The translations under genes were made by a program, and so were the position numbers. This document shows, in pieces, positions 50,687 through 59,873 of a stretch of DNA of 64,000 bases (position 1 is its first letter; each line of letters opens with the position of its first letter). The notes beneath the pieces were generated by a model. It was given only the letters and a program-made list of their open reading frames with translations, was not told the origin of the DNA and made no database searches. This stretch comes from Marinobacter segnicrescens (GTDB taxonomy: Bacteria; Pseudomonadota; Gammaproteobacteria; Pseudomonadales; Oleiphilaceae): positions 1-64,000 of the forward strand of contig NZ_FOHZ01000003.1 of assembly GCF_900111555.1 (NCBI RefSeq), read 5' to 3'.

Positions 50687-51904
50687 ATGCATTATTCATT
50701 CCCCTTTTACGATCTACCCTGGCGTGCCAACGGCGCCTGCTTGCGGCCAGTCCCCCTGACGCTTGCCATAAGCCTTCTGGGCATGTCCGCTGCTGCCGTG
50801 GCACAGGAAGTCGAGCAGCCAGACCGGTTCAGGTTTAATGCCGGCATCGGGCACACCTGGGACAGCAATTACGATCGGGTGCCCGATGATGACCCTGAAC
50901 AGATCAGCACAGCGAACGCTGGAGTCCGGATCAACCAGGAACTCAGCCGCCAGCGCTTTACGCTCAGCGCCGGTGCCACCCGCTACGAACACGACGAGCG
51001 CGATAACTTTGATACCACCACCTGGGGTGGCGGCGCCGCCTGGAAGGGGACCATTGGTAACGCGTTCAAGCCACACCTGTCATGGAGCCGCCGCGAACGC
51101 CTGGTTGACCGGGCCGAATTCGAGGACAAGGACGTGGTCACTGAGGAAGAAACCACTGGCGGTCTTGTCATCACACCAGGCAACAACTGGTCGTTTCCGC
51201 TGACTCTGCGCCGCCTTGACCAGGCGCATTCCAACGACAGCCAGGAAGCACTGGACTACACTGACGAGGAAGCGTCGGTAGGCACCCGCTACACCAGCGC
51301 CCGGGGCTCGACCATTGGCCTGAAGGTTATCAACGGCCAAAGGGAATATCCTCACCAGGACCGGGTCCGCCCTGAAGATATTCCGGAGAGTGGTGACCTG
51401 GATTTCGACTACACCACCGTCGAATTCGAAACCAACTGGGTCGTCAGTCCCAAAACCCAACTGGAGTCCCGCCTGGGTATGTTCGACCGGGACGGCGAAG
51501 CCAACGACGGTACGGGTGGCTACGCCCTGCTCGAGGGCCGTTGGGCCGCGACCTACAAGACCCATGTAACCACCGGCTTCGAGTACACTGAGCCAGCCAT
51601 CGGCGAAACCTCGGACAGCGCCTCCGAGATCCAGCGGTTCTACCTGGACCTGGAATGGCAGGCAACGCCGAAGATTCTCCTGGGCACTGGTTATGCGTGG
51701 CTGCACTATGAGTTCGATGCCAACCCCCAGCGGGACGCACGCAGTGAGCGAATCCACAAGTTCACCCCTTTGACCGCCCGCTACCAGGCCACCGACACAC
51801 TGGAGCTCAACCTCCGCACGGTCTGGCTGGATCGCAGCTCCCCCCTTGACGAACGGGAGTTTGACGCCAGCATCGTTTCCCTCGGCCTGGACCTGACACT
51901 CTGA
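50687..51904 (+). CDS. epsL: EpsL-type outer-membrane beta-barrel, exopolysaccharide export
   Basis: 405 residues from ATG 50687. Signal peptide (LTLAISLLGMSAAAVAQ), then strands with the EpsL-family style: RFNAGIGHTWDSNYDRVPDD, AGVRINQELSRQRFTLSAGATRYEH, TTVEFETNWVVSPKTQLESRLG, and a C-terminal strand VSLGLDLTL. EpsL proteins belong to EpsE/F/G-type loci and probably form or assist the outer-membrane exit path. Transcribed opposite to its neighbours, with a bidirectional hairpin at its end. Confidence 0.82.
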   Translation: MHYSFPFYDLPWRANGACLRPVPLTLAISLLGMSAAAVAQEVEQPDRFRFNAGIGHTWDSNYDRVPDDDPEQISTANAGVRINQELSRQRFTLSAGATRYEHDERDNFDTTTWGGGAAWKGTIGNAFKPHLSWSRRERLVDRAEFEDKDVVTEEETTGGLVITPGNNWSFPLTLRRLDQAHSNDSQEALDYTDEEASVGTRYTSARGSTIGLKVINGQREYPHQDRVRPEDIPESGDLDFDYTTVEFETNWVVSPKTQLESRLGMFDRDGEANDGTGGYALLEGRWAATYKTHVTTGFEYTEPAIGETSDSASEIQRFYLDLEWQATPKILLGTGYAWLHYEFDANPQRDARSERIHKFTPLTARYQATDTLELNLRTVWLDRSSPLDEREFDASIVSLGLDLTL

Positions 51905-51929
51905 TCAATACCCACGGAACCACAACCCC

Positions 51930-51956
51930 CAGGGTGGCACTATCCTGGCCACCCTG
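51930..51956. terminator. Hairpin between convergent epsL and WecG/TagA genes
   Basis: CAGGGTGGC (51930-51938) and GCCACCCTG (51948-51956) pair perfectly with a 9-base loop. It lies between two convergent stops and can serve both strands; no long T-run is present. Confidence 0.65.
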
Positions 51957-51988
51957 ACTTCACAGTGCCCAATGGTCTCGTGGCCAGC

Positions 51989-52774
51989 CTATACGCTGGC
52001 GGCAGATCGCTCACGCACACAACGAACGAGGAAACGGCCGATATCAACGGTGTACCGTCGTACCAACCGCCTTGGCTCCAGACTTAACCGGTAAAGCCAT
52101 TCCATTCTCAGGGTGCGAACCATCTCCGGCGCCCGGGGTTTTTCCCCCGCAAGAAAGTCCAGCAGCGCTCCGACGCCGATAAAAAGCCGGGCCCCAAGAT
52201 CAGGCGCGTTTTCGAGAATCCACGTTTCCTGGCGCGGATTGCCGGTGGCAACCAGCACGATGTCCGCACCGCTGGCATTGATGGAGTCCACAACCCGACG
52301 GTTATCGGCGGATTCACCGTAACCATCAAGCACCCCAACCACCGGGACACCTCGCTGAGCCAATACCCGCCCTGCCCGCTCGGCTACACCTGGTCCTGCC
52401 CCCAACAGAAAGACGGCCGGCACCTCTCCTTCACGGCCGGATTGCTGGTGGTGCTCGACGATGGCGTCAAGCAGTGCTGGCACAAAGTCTGTGCCATTGA
52501 GGTTGTCCGGATAGCGGCGTCGGTGGATGAGATAGCTGGCAATGTCCATCCCCACCCCATCGTTGACGAGTATGACTTCAGGCTCCAGAAGCTGGGTACG
52601 AAGGTGGTCGCACTGATTGACAAAGTTGGTGTTTACGAAGAACAGCATACGCCGCTGACCCGATTCCAGGTCCCGGATAAGCGTAGCCTTTAACTGCTCC
52701 GTTCTCAGCGCGGCCACGGGGTAACCCGCCAGTGGCAAGGTAGGACCGCGCATGGGCCTTTCACAACTCATCAT
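51989..52774 (-). CDS. WecG/TagA/CpsF-family glycosyltransferase (GT26)
   Basis: 261 residues. Family landmarks: FFVNTNFVNQCDHL and EVILVNDGVGMDIASYL (with the catalytic-type Asp), LNGTDFVPALLDAI, VFLLGAGPGVAERAGRVLAQRG, and GADIVLVATGNPRQETWILEN, then FIGVGALLDFLAGEKPRAPE and MEWLYRLSLEPRRLVRRY. GT26 enzymes add ManNAcA, ManNAc or glucose-type residues to lipid-linked intermediates at the inner membrane. Start overlaps the stop of the GumK-like gene by 4 bases. Confidence 0.93.
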   Translation of the reverse strand: MMSCERPMRGPTLPLAGYPVAALRTEQLKATLIRDLESGQRRMLFFVNTNFVNQCDHLRTQLLEPEVILVNDGVGMDIASYLIHRRRYPDNLNGTDFVPALLDAIVEHHQQSGREGEVPAVFLLGAGPGVAERAGRVLAQRGVPVVGVLDGYGESADNRRVVDSINASGADIVLVATGNPRQETWILENAPDLGARLFIGVGALLDFLAGEKPRAPEMVRTLRMEWLYRLSLEPRRLVRRYTVDIGRFLVRCVRERSAASV

Positions 52775-53985
52775 TTGATAACCTCCGTGTCCGGGAAAGC
52801 GGATGGTTCAAGAATACGGTCCGTAACCTCCGACCAGCTGAGGTGGCGCCGGGAGGCTTCCCGAGGGGCATTCAGCGCCCGGGTTATGGCCTGTTCAACA
52901 GACACACCATCTCCAGGCGTATACCCGAAGCGACTGCCATAATCGCCTGTTACCGAATGTGGGCACACAGCCGGCACACCAAGGAAGTCATACTGGATCA
53001 ACTTCATGGAGGTATCAGCCAGGTACCCAGGTACGGACTCTGAGCGGTAGGGTGCTATGCCGATGTCCGCATGACGGATGTAACGGACGGTTTCCTCATG
53101 GGGCATTTCATCGTACACGGTGACATTAGGGCCGTAGGACGGGTGATGGGGCTGCCCACATCCGATGATATGGAAATGCACGTTCGGAAAGCGGTGCGAA
53201 GCTTCGGCAAAGAAACCGGGATCAAACAGCATGGAACCCACCGATACCGCATTCAGGGCGTCCCGGTAGGGAGAAGCGGCGGACGTTTCTGCCAGTTTGT
53301 GGTCGATACCATGGGGTACTAGCACCACGTTGTCCCGCGATGGTATCCCCGGCAGCAAGGCCCGGGATGGAATGCGGATCGTCGTCATATCAGGCGCTGC
53401 ACGATTGAAAGCCGCCTTGACGTATTCCGCCACGTTAATCGTATCGAGATCGTCAGAGGCTATATAGACAGTCTTCACCCGGGGATTGATCTGCCGCGCA
53501 AGGTCAAAGAAGACCGGTGCGACGCCGCTCTCGAACACCACCACATCTGCCTCCGCCAGCCAGGTTCTCAGCACCCGGCTCGCCAGGGCGACGTAGCCCC
53601 AATACATGAGGTCTTCCAGGGCACGCAGGGCGGGCCTGCGGGTGTTGAAAGGATGTACCGGGGTTTTCCAGAGATAGCATTCCACGCCATCCCGGGTTTC
53701 GATCCGGTTGGCCTGGTGATCCAGGGACAGCCTTGGGTCACCGGTCTGGCGGGAAAGCAGGCTGTAGCGAAGTGAAAAGAACCGGGTCGGCCCCCGTTTC
53801 GCCAGCTCCCTGGCGATAAAGTGGATGTTGGCCTTGCGCGGAGAACGGTAATCGTGGGCCGAAAGCACCAGGTACCGGAGGCCCGCTCCGATCCTGCTAT
53901 CACCGGTTGTCCGGGTGCCTGCCGTACGATCTGAGGGAGGCTCACCGTCGCTTTGCCGCAAAACCTGTCTGATTGCTGGTTCCAT
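52771..53985 (-). CDS. GumK-like glycosyltransferase (GT70, glucuronosyltransferase type)
   Basis: 404 residues from ATG 53985, 18 bases after the GH5 stop; close in size to Xanthomonas GumK (400). GT-B fold: N-domain LVLSAHDYRSPRKANIHFIA followed by RELAKRGPTRFFS, which matches GumK closely, including the catalytic-type Asp in AHDYR. C-domain: VPHGIDHKLAE, FHIIGCGQPHH, EMPHEETVRYIRHADIGIAPYR and MKLIQYDFLGVPAV. In xanthan synthesis GumK adds glucuronic acid to a lipid-linked Man-Glc-Glc unit. By analogy the polymer here may carry uronic acid and so be acidic. Confidence 0.85.
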   Translation of the reverse strand: MEPAIRQVLRQSDGEPPSDRTAGTRTTGDSRIGAGLRYLVLSAHDYRSPRKANIHFIARELAKRGPTRFFSLRYSLLSRQTGDPRLSLDHQANRIETRDGVECYLWKTPVHPFNTRRPALRALEDLMYWGYVALASRVLRTWLAEADVVVFESGVAPVFFDLARQINPRVKTVYIASDDLDTINVAEYVKAAFNRAAPDMTTIRIPSRALLPGIPSRDNVVLVPHGIDHKLAETSAASPYRDALNAVSVGSMLFDPGFFAEASHRFPNVHFHIIGCGQPHHPSYGPNVTVYDEMPHEETVRYIRHADIGIAPYRSESVPGYLADTSMKLIQYDFLGVPAVCPHSVTGDYGSRFGYTPGDGVSVEQAITRALNAPREASRRHLSWSEVTDRILEPSAFPDTEVIK

Positions 53986-54002
53986 TGCGTTCCATTCCTT
54001 CC

Positions 54003-55127
54003 TTAGTCTACCGCCAGGTCTTCCGGAGGCTCCGGGCACTGACCGTTCTTCACGTCGGCGCATGACCAGTCTCTGAAGAACGTTTCCAACACCGACATTT
54101 GTGGACGATCCTGGCCATCGTCCGGGTGAACCGTAAGAAAATAATCGCCCCACCAGGCCCCGGCGGCCCAGTACGCCCAACCCCGCCAGGTCGAGGGATC
54201 ATTGCTGAGGTGCAGGATCCGCTCCAGGGATGCCAGGCACTCCTCCCGCGGGGGCGAGCCGAATTCGCCCAGCAATAACTGCTGATCGTTTTCATCCGCC
54301 CAGCGGGATAGTTTTTCGAACATGCCATCGAAATGTTCTGGCGGCAGGCAGTCCTGATGGGTGCCGGAGTAGCCTTCGTTCAGGTACTGGTGAACCTCCA
54401 GTACGGTTCGGTCGAGCGGATCCTCCAGCCCGGCAAAGGCATCGGCATTGGTCGTCCCCGTGCGCACCTTGAACCATTCATGGACACCGCTCCAGCGCCC
54501 TCCGGATACCACGACCAGGTGTTCGGAGCCTTGCTCCCGCAGTGCATACAGCGTGTCCTGTGCCGTTTTCGCCCAGTCAGCAATGTCCATACGGAAGGGC
54601 TCGTTCATAAGTCCCAGGGCCACATGCTCCGGATCGTCCAGTTCCCGTGCCAGACGCTGCCAGACATCGATGAGATCCCCCGTGGTAACGCGCCCCTCGC
54701 CCAGTACATTGCCGTGCCATGCCGCGTAGTTGTGCAGGTCAAGGAGCAGGCACTGGCCGTTATCGCGGGCGCGACTGACCGCCTTGCGAATCTGGGCCAG
54801 TTCCCCGCCATCCAGCTCACTCCGGAGCTCGCGCTGAACCCGCTCCCAGCGGATCGGCAAACGAACCAGGTTCGCCCCTTTCTCTGCGAAGTACTCGAAG
54901 TCTCCGGGTGACGGATAGGTGTAATGGCGGAACATTTCGCCGGGCAACTGTTTGCTATTGAACTCCGCACCAGACAGGTTCACGCCTCGCAGGGGCGCTT
55001 CACCCAGGCACACTGCGGAGGCACCGGATGCCATGACCAGGCCGGCAATGCCAGCCATCACAGCTCGCCATGACGTTCGTCCGTAGCGGCTCCTGCGGGC
55101 AGGGTCCGTAGTACCGGGTTGAGTCAT
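54003..55127 (-). CDS. Secreted glycoside hydrolase family 5 (endoglucanase-like)
   Basis: 374 residues with a signal peptide (AVMAGIAGLVMASGASA). TIM-barrel GH5 pattern: RGVNLSGAEFNSKQLPG, FEYFAEKGANLVRLPIRWERVQ, CLLLDLHNYAAWHGN, the acid/base Glu in LGLMNEPF, EVHQYLNEGYSGTH and the nucleophile Glu in LLLGEFGSPP. It cuts beta-1,4-glucosidic or similar links in the periplasm. Polysaccharide loci often keep such a hydrolase to trim or clear polymer during export, as BcsZ does for cellulose. It sits inside the operon between the GT4 and GumK-like genes, and overlaps the GT4 stop by 4 bases. Confidence 0.92.
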   Translation of the reverse strand: MTQPGTTDPARRSRYGRTSWRAVMAGIAGLVMASGASAVCLGEAPLRGVNLSGAEFNSKQLPGEMFRHYTYPSPGDFEYFAEKGANLVRLPIRWERVQRELRSELDGGELAQIRKAVSRARDNGQCLLLDLHNYAAWHGNVLGEGRVTTGDLIDVWQRLARELDDPEHVALGLMNEPFRMDIADWAKTAQDTLYALREQGSEHLVVVSGGRWSGVHEWFKVRTGTTNADAFAGLEDPLDRTVLEVHQYLNEGYSGTHQDCLPPEHFDGMFEKLSRWADENDQQLLLGEFGSPPREECLASLERILHLSNDPSTWRGWAYWAAGAWWGDYFLTVHPDDGQDRPQMSVLETFFRDWSCADVKNGQCPEPPEDLAVD

Positions 55128-56254
55128 GAAGATCCTCCCAGGGACTCGTAGAGTTGAATGTACCGATCGGCAATCTGCGGCCAGCTGTACCCGCGGGCAA
55201 AGTTTATGGCCCGTGACCGCCTGTTCTGATAGGCCGCCGGACCCTCGTCATGTAATCGCTGTAAGCGGTCCGCTAGCGCCCGTGGCTCGCCTGCCTCGCC
55301 TGATACCCCCACATCAGAGGCATCGGTTAACTTACGGAATGGTGGAATATCGGAGAGAACCGGAGTCAGCCCCGCACTCATGGCTTCGATTGCCGCCAGC
55401 CCGAACCCCTCATGACGTGACAGGCAAACGAACCAGGCCGCGTGCCCCATCAGTTCCGCCAGTCTTTCGTCGGAGGGGCTCGCTTCCAGCGTAACGGCAC
55501 CCTCTGTCAGCTGGCGTCGACGGATTTCCTGGTTCAGTGTTTCGATACTGAAATCGTACTCGCGTCCGGCAACAATAAGTCGCCACCGCGAATCCCTCTC
55601 TCTCAGAACCTTGAGCAGGTCGAGCGCTTCCAGCAGTCCCTTGTTGGAGGACCAGCGCCCGAAATAAATCAGGGTACGGTTCAGCTCCTGACTTGCCTGG
55701 TCAGCATACTTTTCCGTATTCACACCGTTTTCGATCACCTCCAGACGACTGTCCGGGATGATCTCGCGGAACCGGCGACCATCGTTCTCGCTGGTAGCGA
55801 CCACCTTGTCATAGGCCCGCGACGACATCCGGGTAATGGTGTTAAACCAGATATCCTTGAGCCGGCTGGCGAACTCGGTATGGAAAAAGCCACCGTGGGT
55901 CGAAACCACCAGGGGGCGTCGATGGGCCAGCCTGGTCAGCGCCAGGTAATCGAAGAAAAAATCCACACCGTGAACGTGTACCACGTCCGCCTCGCGCACC
56001 GCCTGCAAGACGGATGGACACAGAGGGTAGCGGCTGGAACCCCGGTAAGGCAGGCGGGTAACCGGCACATCGGCCACCACATCCTGCCGCTCCAGTCGCT
56101 GATCCGAGTTTCGGAACAGCCGGTCCAGGGTGACAATCGAAGCGGTCTGCCCACCCGTAGAGAGCTGGCACGCGGCGATGTTCCTGACTACATCTTCCAT
56201 GCCACCAACCGATGGGTAGTACTGCCGGATGACGTGAACAACGTTGACGCTCAT
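55124..56254 (-). CDS. Glycosyltransferase family 4
   Basis: 376 residues. GT-B fold: VIRQYYPSVGGMEDVVRNIAAC at the N-terminus, DVVHVHGVDFFFDYLAL, STHGGFFHTEFA, VIENGVNTEKYADQ, FGRWSSNKGLLEALDLLK, and the donor-site E-x7-E region SRHEGFGLAAIEAMSAGLTPVLSD. It is a retaining nucleotide-sugar transferase adding one residue to the lipid-linked repeat unit. It overlaps both neighbours by 4 bases (ATGA), which shows tight coupling. Confidence 0.93.
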   Translation of the reverse strand: MSVNVVHVIRQYYPSVGGMEDVVRNIAACQLSTGGQTASIVTLDRLFRNSDQRLERQDVVADVPVTRLPYRGSSRYPLCPSVLQAVREADVVHVHGVDFFFDYLALTRLAHRRPLVVSTHGGFFHTEFASRLKDIWFNTITRMSSRAYDKVVATSENDGRRFREIIPDSRLEVIENGVNTEKYADQASQELNRTLIYFGRWSSNKGLLEALDLLKVLRERDSRWRLIVAGREYDFSIETLNQEIRRRQLTEGAVTLEASPSDERLAELMGHAAWFVCLSRHEGFGLAAIEAMSAGLTPVLSDIPPFRKLTDASDVGVSGEAGEPRALADRLQRLHDEGPAAYQNRRSRAINFARGYSWPQIADRYIQLYESLGGSS

Positions 56255-57528
56255 GCGTCGGCCTCCCTGCGATGAATGCCCAGGCGTCCGCCCCAGCCGG
56301 ACCAGTCCGCCCTCAGATGCCTTGGAACCGGTAACCGCGCCGGATCAGCCAGTACCACGCCGAACAGGAACCAGAGCAGCGCGGACGTTTTCATGGCGAA
56401 CAGTGATGTTCCGCTAACCGTGAGGATCAGTGATATATAGACCGATGCAAAACAGCGGAACCTCGCTGCCCGTTCGTCAGGCACACGCATCAGCCAGATC
56501 ACCAGCCAGAAGCCCAGAGCAAGCACAACCCCAAACGTCGAGAGCACGTAGGCATAACCCTGATCCGGGAACCAGGCGCCGCTGTCCGCGCCCAGCAACA
56601 TTCGGGTATCAAAGCTCAGCAGCCCCCAGGCACTGCTGACCAGGCGGCCAACGAAGGTGTCACTGTAAGCAACAGAGCCAAACAACCCGAGCGCCACCAG
56701 CCCGGCCATGATGCAGAACGGCATAATGGCCGGCAGGTAAAGCATCCAGCCCCTGAACAGCAGGCGGACAACCACCAGAAGTGCGACTGACAGCAACGCA
56801 AACCGGGAGTCCGCCAGGACCATCATCACCACGCCGGCCGCGCAGAACTGCCACATCAGGGATTTCTCGGAGGAGTCCTTGCTTAGCCCCCAGGCCACCA
56901 CCAGGGTCGCAAAATTACCCAGCGACACCGGTTCCAGGAAAACCGAGGACACCCGGTGATTATCCAGCAGCCAGGGTAAAAGCGTGCGCCCCATGTCTTC
57001 CGGTCGGATGCCGTTCATTTGCAGCCGGCTTTCACGCTCATACTCGGTGATAGGCTCCAGACTCCCGATATTTACGTAGTAGCCGAAGATGTCCAGCATG
57101 CTGGTGAAGCTGTCGAGGGCGAACAACTCGTAGAAACCCACAACTACAACCACAGCAATGGCGATTTTCAGGGTACGGTCCGCCAGGCGGATGTCGCCAA
57201 CATTACGGCCCAGCCAGAAGAACCACATGGGGATCAGCACATCCCGGAAGCCCTTTATGTCCAAACCGCCCTTGAACAGAGCCAGCAGGCACAACGTGGC
57301 ACCGGTCAACGCCACCAGGATCAACACACCGGGCAGCAACCTGGGCAGCAGCAGCGGCAGGCAGGCCAGCATCAACATCGCCTCGGCCAGCCCGACCAAG
57401 GCGCGGGAAGCCGGAAAAAGATGGGTATTGATAAGGCAAAGCACCACCTGGTAAATCACGGCTCCCACCACAATCGCGATGGTCAGGGGCCTCAGAGCCA
57501 GGTGCTGGGCCGGGGTTTCTGCTGGCAT
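56251..57528 (-). CDS. Wzy-like exopolysaccharide polymerase / O-antigen ligase-type membrane protein
   Basis: About 425 residues from ATG 57528 (GGAAGG 5 bases upstream). Eleven or twelve membrane segments (for example VGAVIYQVVLCLINTHLF, VLILVALTGATLCLLALF, IAIAVVVVVGFYELFAL), with a long periplasmic loop near the middle carrying RLQMNGIRPEDMGRTLLPW and HRVSSVFLEPVSLGNF, the latter resembling the Wzy/ligase signature. It probably joins repeat units in the periplasm. Sequence conservation in this family is low, so the call rests on topology and position. Confidence 0.78.
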   Translation of the reverse strand: MPAETPAQHLALRPLTIAIVVGAVIYQVVLCLINTHLFPASRALVGLAEAMLMLACLPLLLPRLLPGVLILVALTGATLCLLALFKGGLDIKGFRDVLIPMWFFWLGRNVGDIRLADRTLKIAIAVVVVVGFYELFALDSFTSMLDIFGYYVNIGSLEPITEYERESRLQMNGIRPEDMGRTLLPWLLDNHRVSSVFLEPVSLGNFATLVVAWGLSKDSSEKSLMWQFCAAGVVMMVLADSRFALLSVALLVVVRLLFRGWMLYLPAIMPFCIMAGLVALGLFGSVAYSDTFVGRLVSSAWGLLSFDTRMLLGADSGAWFPDQGYAYVLSTFGVVLALGFWLVIWLMRVPDERAARFRCFASVYISLILTVSGTSLFAMKTSALLWFLFGVVLADPARLPVPRHLRADWSGWGGRLGIHRREADA

Positions 57529-57605
57529 GGTCCTTCCCGCCTTCGGCACCGGACAGGCGCCACATAAACCACCCCGGTACCTTCCAGGATACCGGGCCGG
57601 ACGTG

Positions 57606-58487
57606 TCAGTGAGAGAGCGCCACTCCAGTGACTGCAACTCCCAGGTCTCTCAAGCGATGGCTGGCCTTATCGAGGCTTCGCAGGGAAGTATGGTTCTCCC
57701 TGGCCACCATCAGCGCTGCGCCGGAACGGGCAGCCACCAGTTGGGCGTCAAGGTTGGCACCCAGAACCGGGGTATTGATGATCACAGCATCAAACTTGGC
57801 CACGAGCTGGGTAATCAGGTTCTGGTAGCGCTTGTGGGCCAGCAATTCCTGGGGATTGGGTGCCACAGTGCCGCCATTAAGCAACCACAGGGTATCCAGA
57901 GGAGGACAGTGCCTGGGAATCGCGGAGGAGCGGCCTGCAAGCGCATCAGACAACCCCCTCAGGTTGGGCAGCCCGAACCATTCATGGAGACAGGGGTCCC
58001 GCAGGTTGCCGTCAATAAGCAGGGTGCGTGCACCTGTCTGGGCAATCACTACAGCCAGGTTGGTAGCCAGGTCCCGGATCCCGGCCTCGCTATCGACTCC
58101 GACAATAGCCAGAACCTTGTTGTCCGGCTGGTTGAAGTACCGGAGCATAAGCTCACTGCGCAAGCTCCTCAGCGCCTCCACACGGGGGTGTGCTGGCTGG
58201 TAGGCGGCGATCAGCCTGGGGTGCAGGCTGACCTCGCTCGCAGGCCTGGCCACCACCGGGTAGGCGAACTGTTCCGCAAGAACCGCCTTTACATCTTCTG
58301 CAGTAACCAGTCCCAGCGATTGCGCCGCTTCCCCGAAACGGATACCTCTCTGCTTCTGCAGGATCAGGATCCGGTCCAGGTCATCGTTGTGAATCAGCCC
58401 CTTCTGAACCATCAGACGGCCCATCAGGTCGGTCTGGTCCGGAATGTGAGAGTTATCCCTGAACAGGGGAAGCGCTACTTCACTCAT
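57606..58487 (-). CDS. epsG: EpsG-type BY-kinase homologue with degenerate P-loop
   Basis: 293 residues. The N-terminal 75 residues are a T2SSE-N/MshEN-like domain (LMVQKGLIHNDDLDRILILQKQ, FGEAAQSLGLVTAEDVKAVLAE), as in EpsG proteins. A CpsD/Wzc-type ATPase domain follows: PRVEALRSLRSELMLRYF, then the Walker A region, LLIDGNLRDPCLHEWFGL (Walker A' with Asp159) and NGGTVAPNPQELL. The Walker A reads VDSEAGIRDLATNLA: the GK(S/T) is lost (Ile137, Arg138). Walker B is AVIINTP, with Asn for Asp, and no Tyr cluster ends the protein. It is probably a pseudokinase that still binds the EpsF chain-length protein. Confidence 0.85.
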   Translation of the reverse strand: MSEVALPLFRDNSHIPDQTDLMGRLMVQKGLIHNDDLDRILILQKQRGIRFGEAAQSLGLVTAEDVKAVLAEQFAYPVVARPASEVSLHPRLIAAYQPAHPRVEALRSLRSELMLRYFNQPDNKVLAIVGVDSEAGIRDLATNLAVVIAQTGARTLLIDGNLRDPCLHEWFGLPNLRGLSDALAGRSSAIPRHCPPLDTLWLLNGGTVAPNPQELLAHKRYQNLITQLVAKFDAVIINTPVLGANLDAQLVAARSGAALMVARENHTSLRSLDKASHRLRDLGVAVTGVALSH

Positions 58488-59851
58488 ATTGTCTGTGCCT
58501 CACGTTGCCGCCAGCTGCCAGGCGTATCCGGCAAATAGGCGAGTACCGGCAGGCCAAGGGTTTCTTCGATATCCGACCGGCTTCTGACTCGTCGATTGGT
58601 CAATTCAAGGATCAGTGACAGTGCCACACCGAGCAACAACCCCAGAGCAGTTGCAATCACCAGGTTGAGTTTGACGTTGGGCGACGTCGGCATGCTTGGC
58701 GGCACGGCTTCGTTGAGCACGGTGACATTGGTTTCAGCCAGCCGGCTTTCCAGGGTGTTGGCCTGGGCCCGGCCAGAAGCGGCGTTATAGGCTTCCTGGG
58801 CCATCTGCACTTCCTGCTGAAGCAGGTCCAGCTCATCGCGCTGTTCCTTCAGGGCCAGCACCCGCTGTTTCTGGTCGTCGAAAGCCTGCTGCAACTCTTC
58901 CAGGCGACTCTGGGAGACGTTGGCCGTGGATTCGAGGCTATTGGCAGCAATACTGCGTTCCCTGGCCAGGCTTGCGCGCAGGGACTGGACCCTGGCGGCC
59001 TGGCGCCGGTACTCAGGATGTCGCTCCCCGTAACGGTTTGACATGTCGTTCAACTCAGCCTCGGCTTCCGCAAGCTGAGCCCTGAGGTTCTGAATCGCTG
59101 CGTTGTCCGGAACGCTGACCGCCCGGTCTCCGTTACCCTGGCGAAGCTGGTCCTGGGTGCTCTGATCCTGGGCATCCACCAGCCGGGAGGAAAGCTCCGC
59201 AAGGCGGGCATTCTCCAGGTCCAGCTGTTCATTCAGGCCAACGATGCCGTGCTTTTGCTGAAAGTCCGATAGCTTCCCCCGGGCTTCCCGGAGGTTTCCC
59301 CGCAGCAGTTTCAACTGTTCCTGGTACCAGGTGGAAAAGCGTCGGGCGGGATCTGTACGCAGCTCGATGCTGGTATCGATATAGGCGATCGCGACGCTGT
59401 TTACCACGCCGGCAGCCAGTTCGGGCTCCTCTCCACTCAGGGAGATGGTCATGACGTTATTGCCCTTCTCGGTGCCGACGCTGAGATTACGGCGAACATA
59501 CCCGGCCAGCCATGCCGCAGGCCTCGCCTCGCCATCACCGTCGTGGGCCTCCTTTGCCCGGGCATCGACCATCGCCCGGATGTCGTCCGGCAGATAGTCA
59601 TACACTCGCCCGGCGACCTTGCGGCTGCGCACGATTTCTGCCTGGGTAGCAATATACCCTGAGCGGGCGGGCGCCAGCTCACCGGTCATCCGGTCCTGCA
59701 CCTGGCCTTCCATAATCAGCTCGGTGGAGGCAACGTAGGTGCGGGGCAAAAGCAAGGACACCACCGCCATGACGCCAACGCATACCACCAATAGCGCTGC
59801 GGTGATCCACCATCGGGCCAACAGTATTCTCAACAGACTGCTCAGGCTCAT
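58484..59851 (-). CDS. epsF: EpsF-type chain-length determinant (Wzz)
   Basis: About 455 residues from ATG 59851 (GGGAGAAAGGC upstream). Two membrane helices bracket a long periplasmic part: LARWWITAALLVVCVGVMAVVSLLL (split by a short turn) near the N-terminus, and VKLNLVIATALGLLLGVALSLILEL near the end. The middle is coiled-coil (LREARGKLSDFQQKHGIVG, EAEAELNDMSNRYGERHPEY, SRLEELQQAFDDQKQRVL). It sets polymer length together with the polymerase and the EpsG homologue, whose gene overlaps by 4 bases. Confidence 0.92.
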   Translation of the reverse strand: MSLSSLLRILLARWWITAALLVVCVGVMAVVSLLLPRTYVASTELIMEGQVQDRMTGELAPARSGYIATQAEIVRSRKVAGRVYDYLPDDIRAMVDARAKEAHDGDGEARPAAWLAGYVRRNLSVGTEKGNNVMTISLSGEEPELAAGVVNSVAIAYIDTSIELRTDPARRFSTWYQEQLKLLRGNLREARGKLSDFQQKHGIVGLNEQLDLENARLAELSSRLVDAQDQSTQDQLRQGNGDRAVSVPDNAAIQNLRAQLAEAEAELNDMSNRYGERHPEYRRQAARVQSLRASLARERSIAANSLESTANVSQSRLEELQQAFDDQKQRVLALKEQRDELDLLQQEVQMAQEAYNAASGRAQANTLESRLAETNVTVLNEAVPPSMPTSPNVKLNLVIATALGLLLGVALSLILELTNRRVRSRSDIEETLGLPVLAYLPDTPGSWRQREAQTI

Positions 59852-59873
59852 GCCTTTCTCCCTGAAAGCGGAA

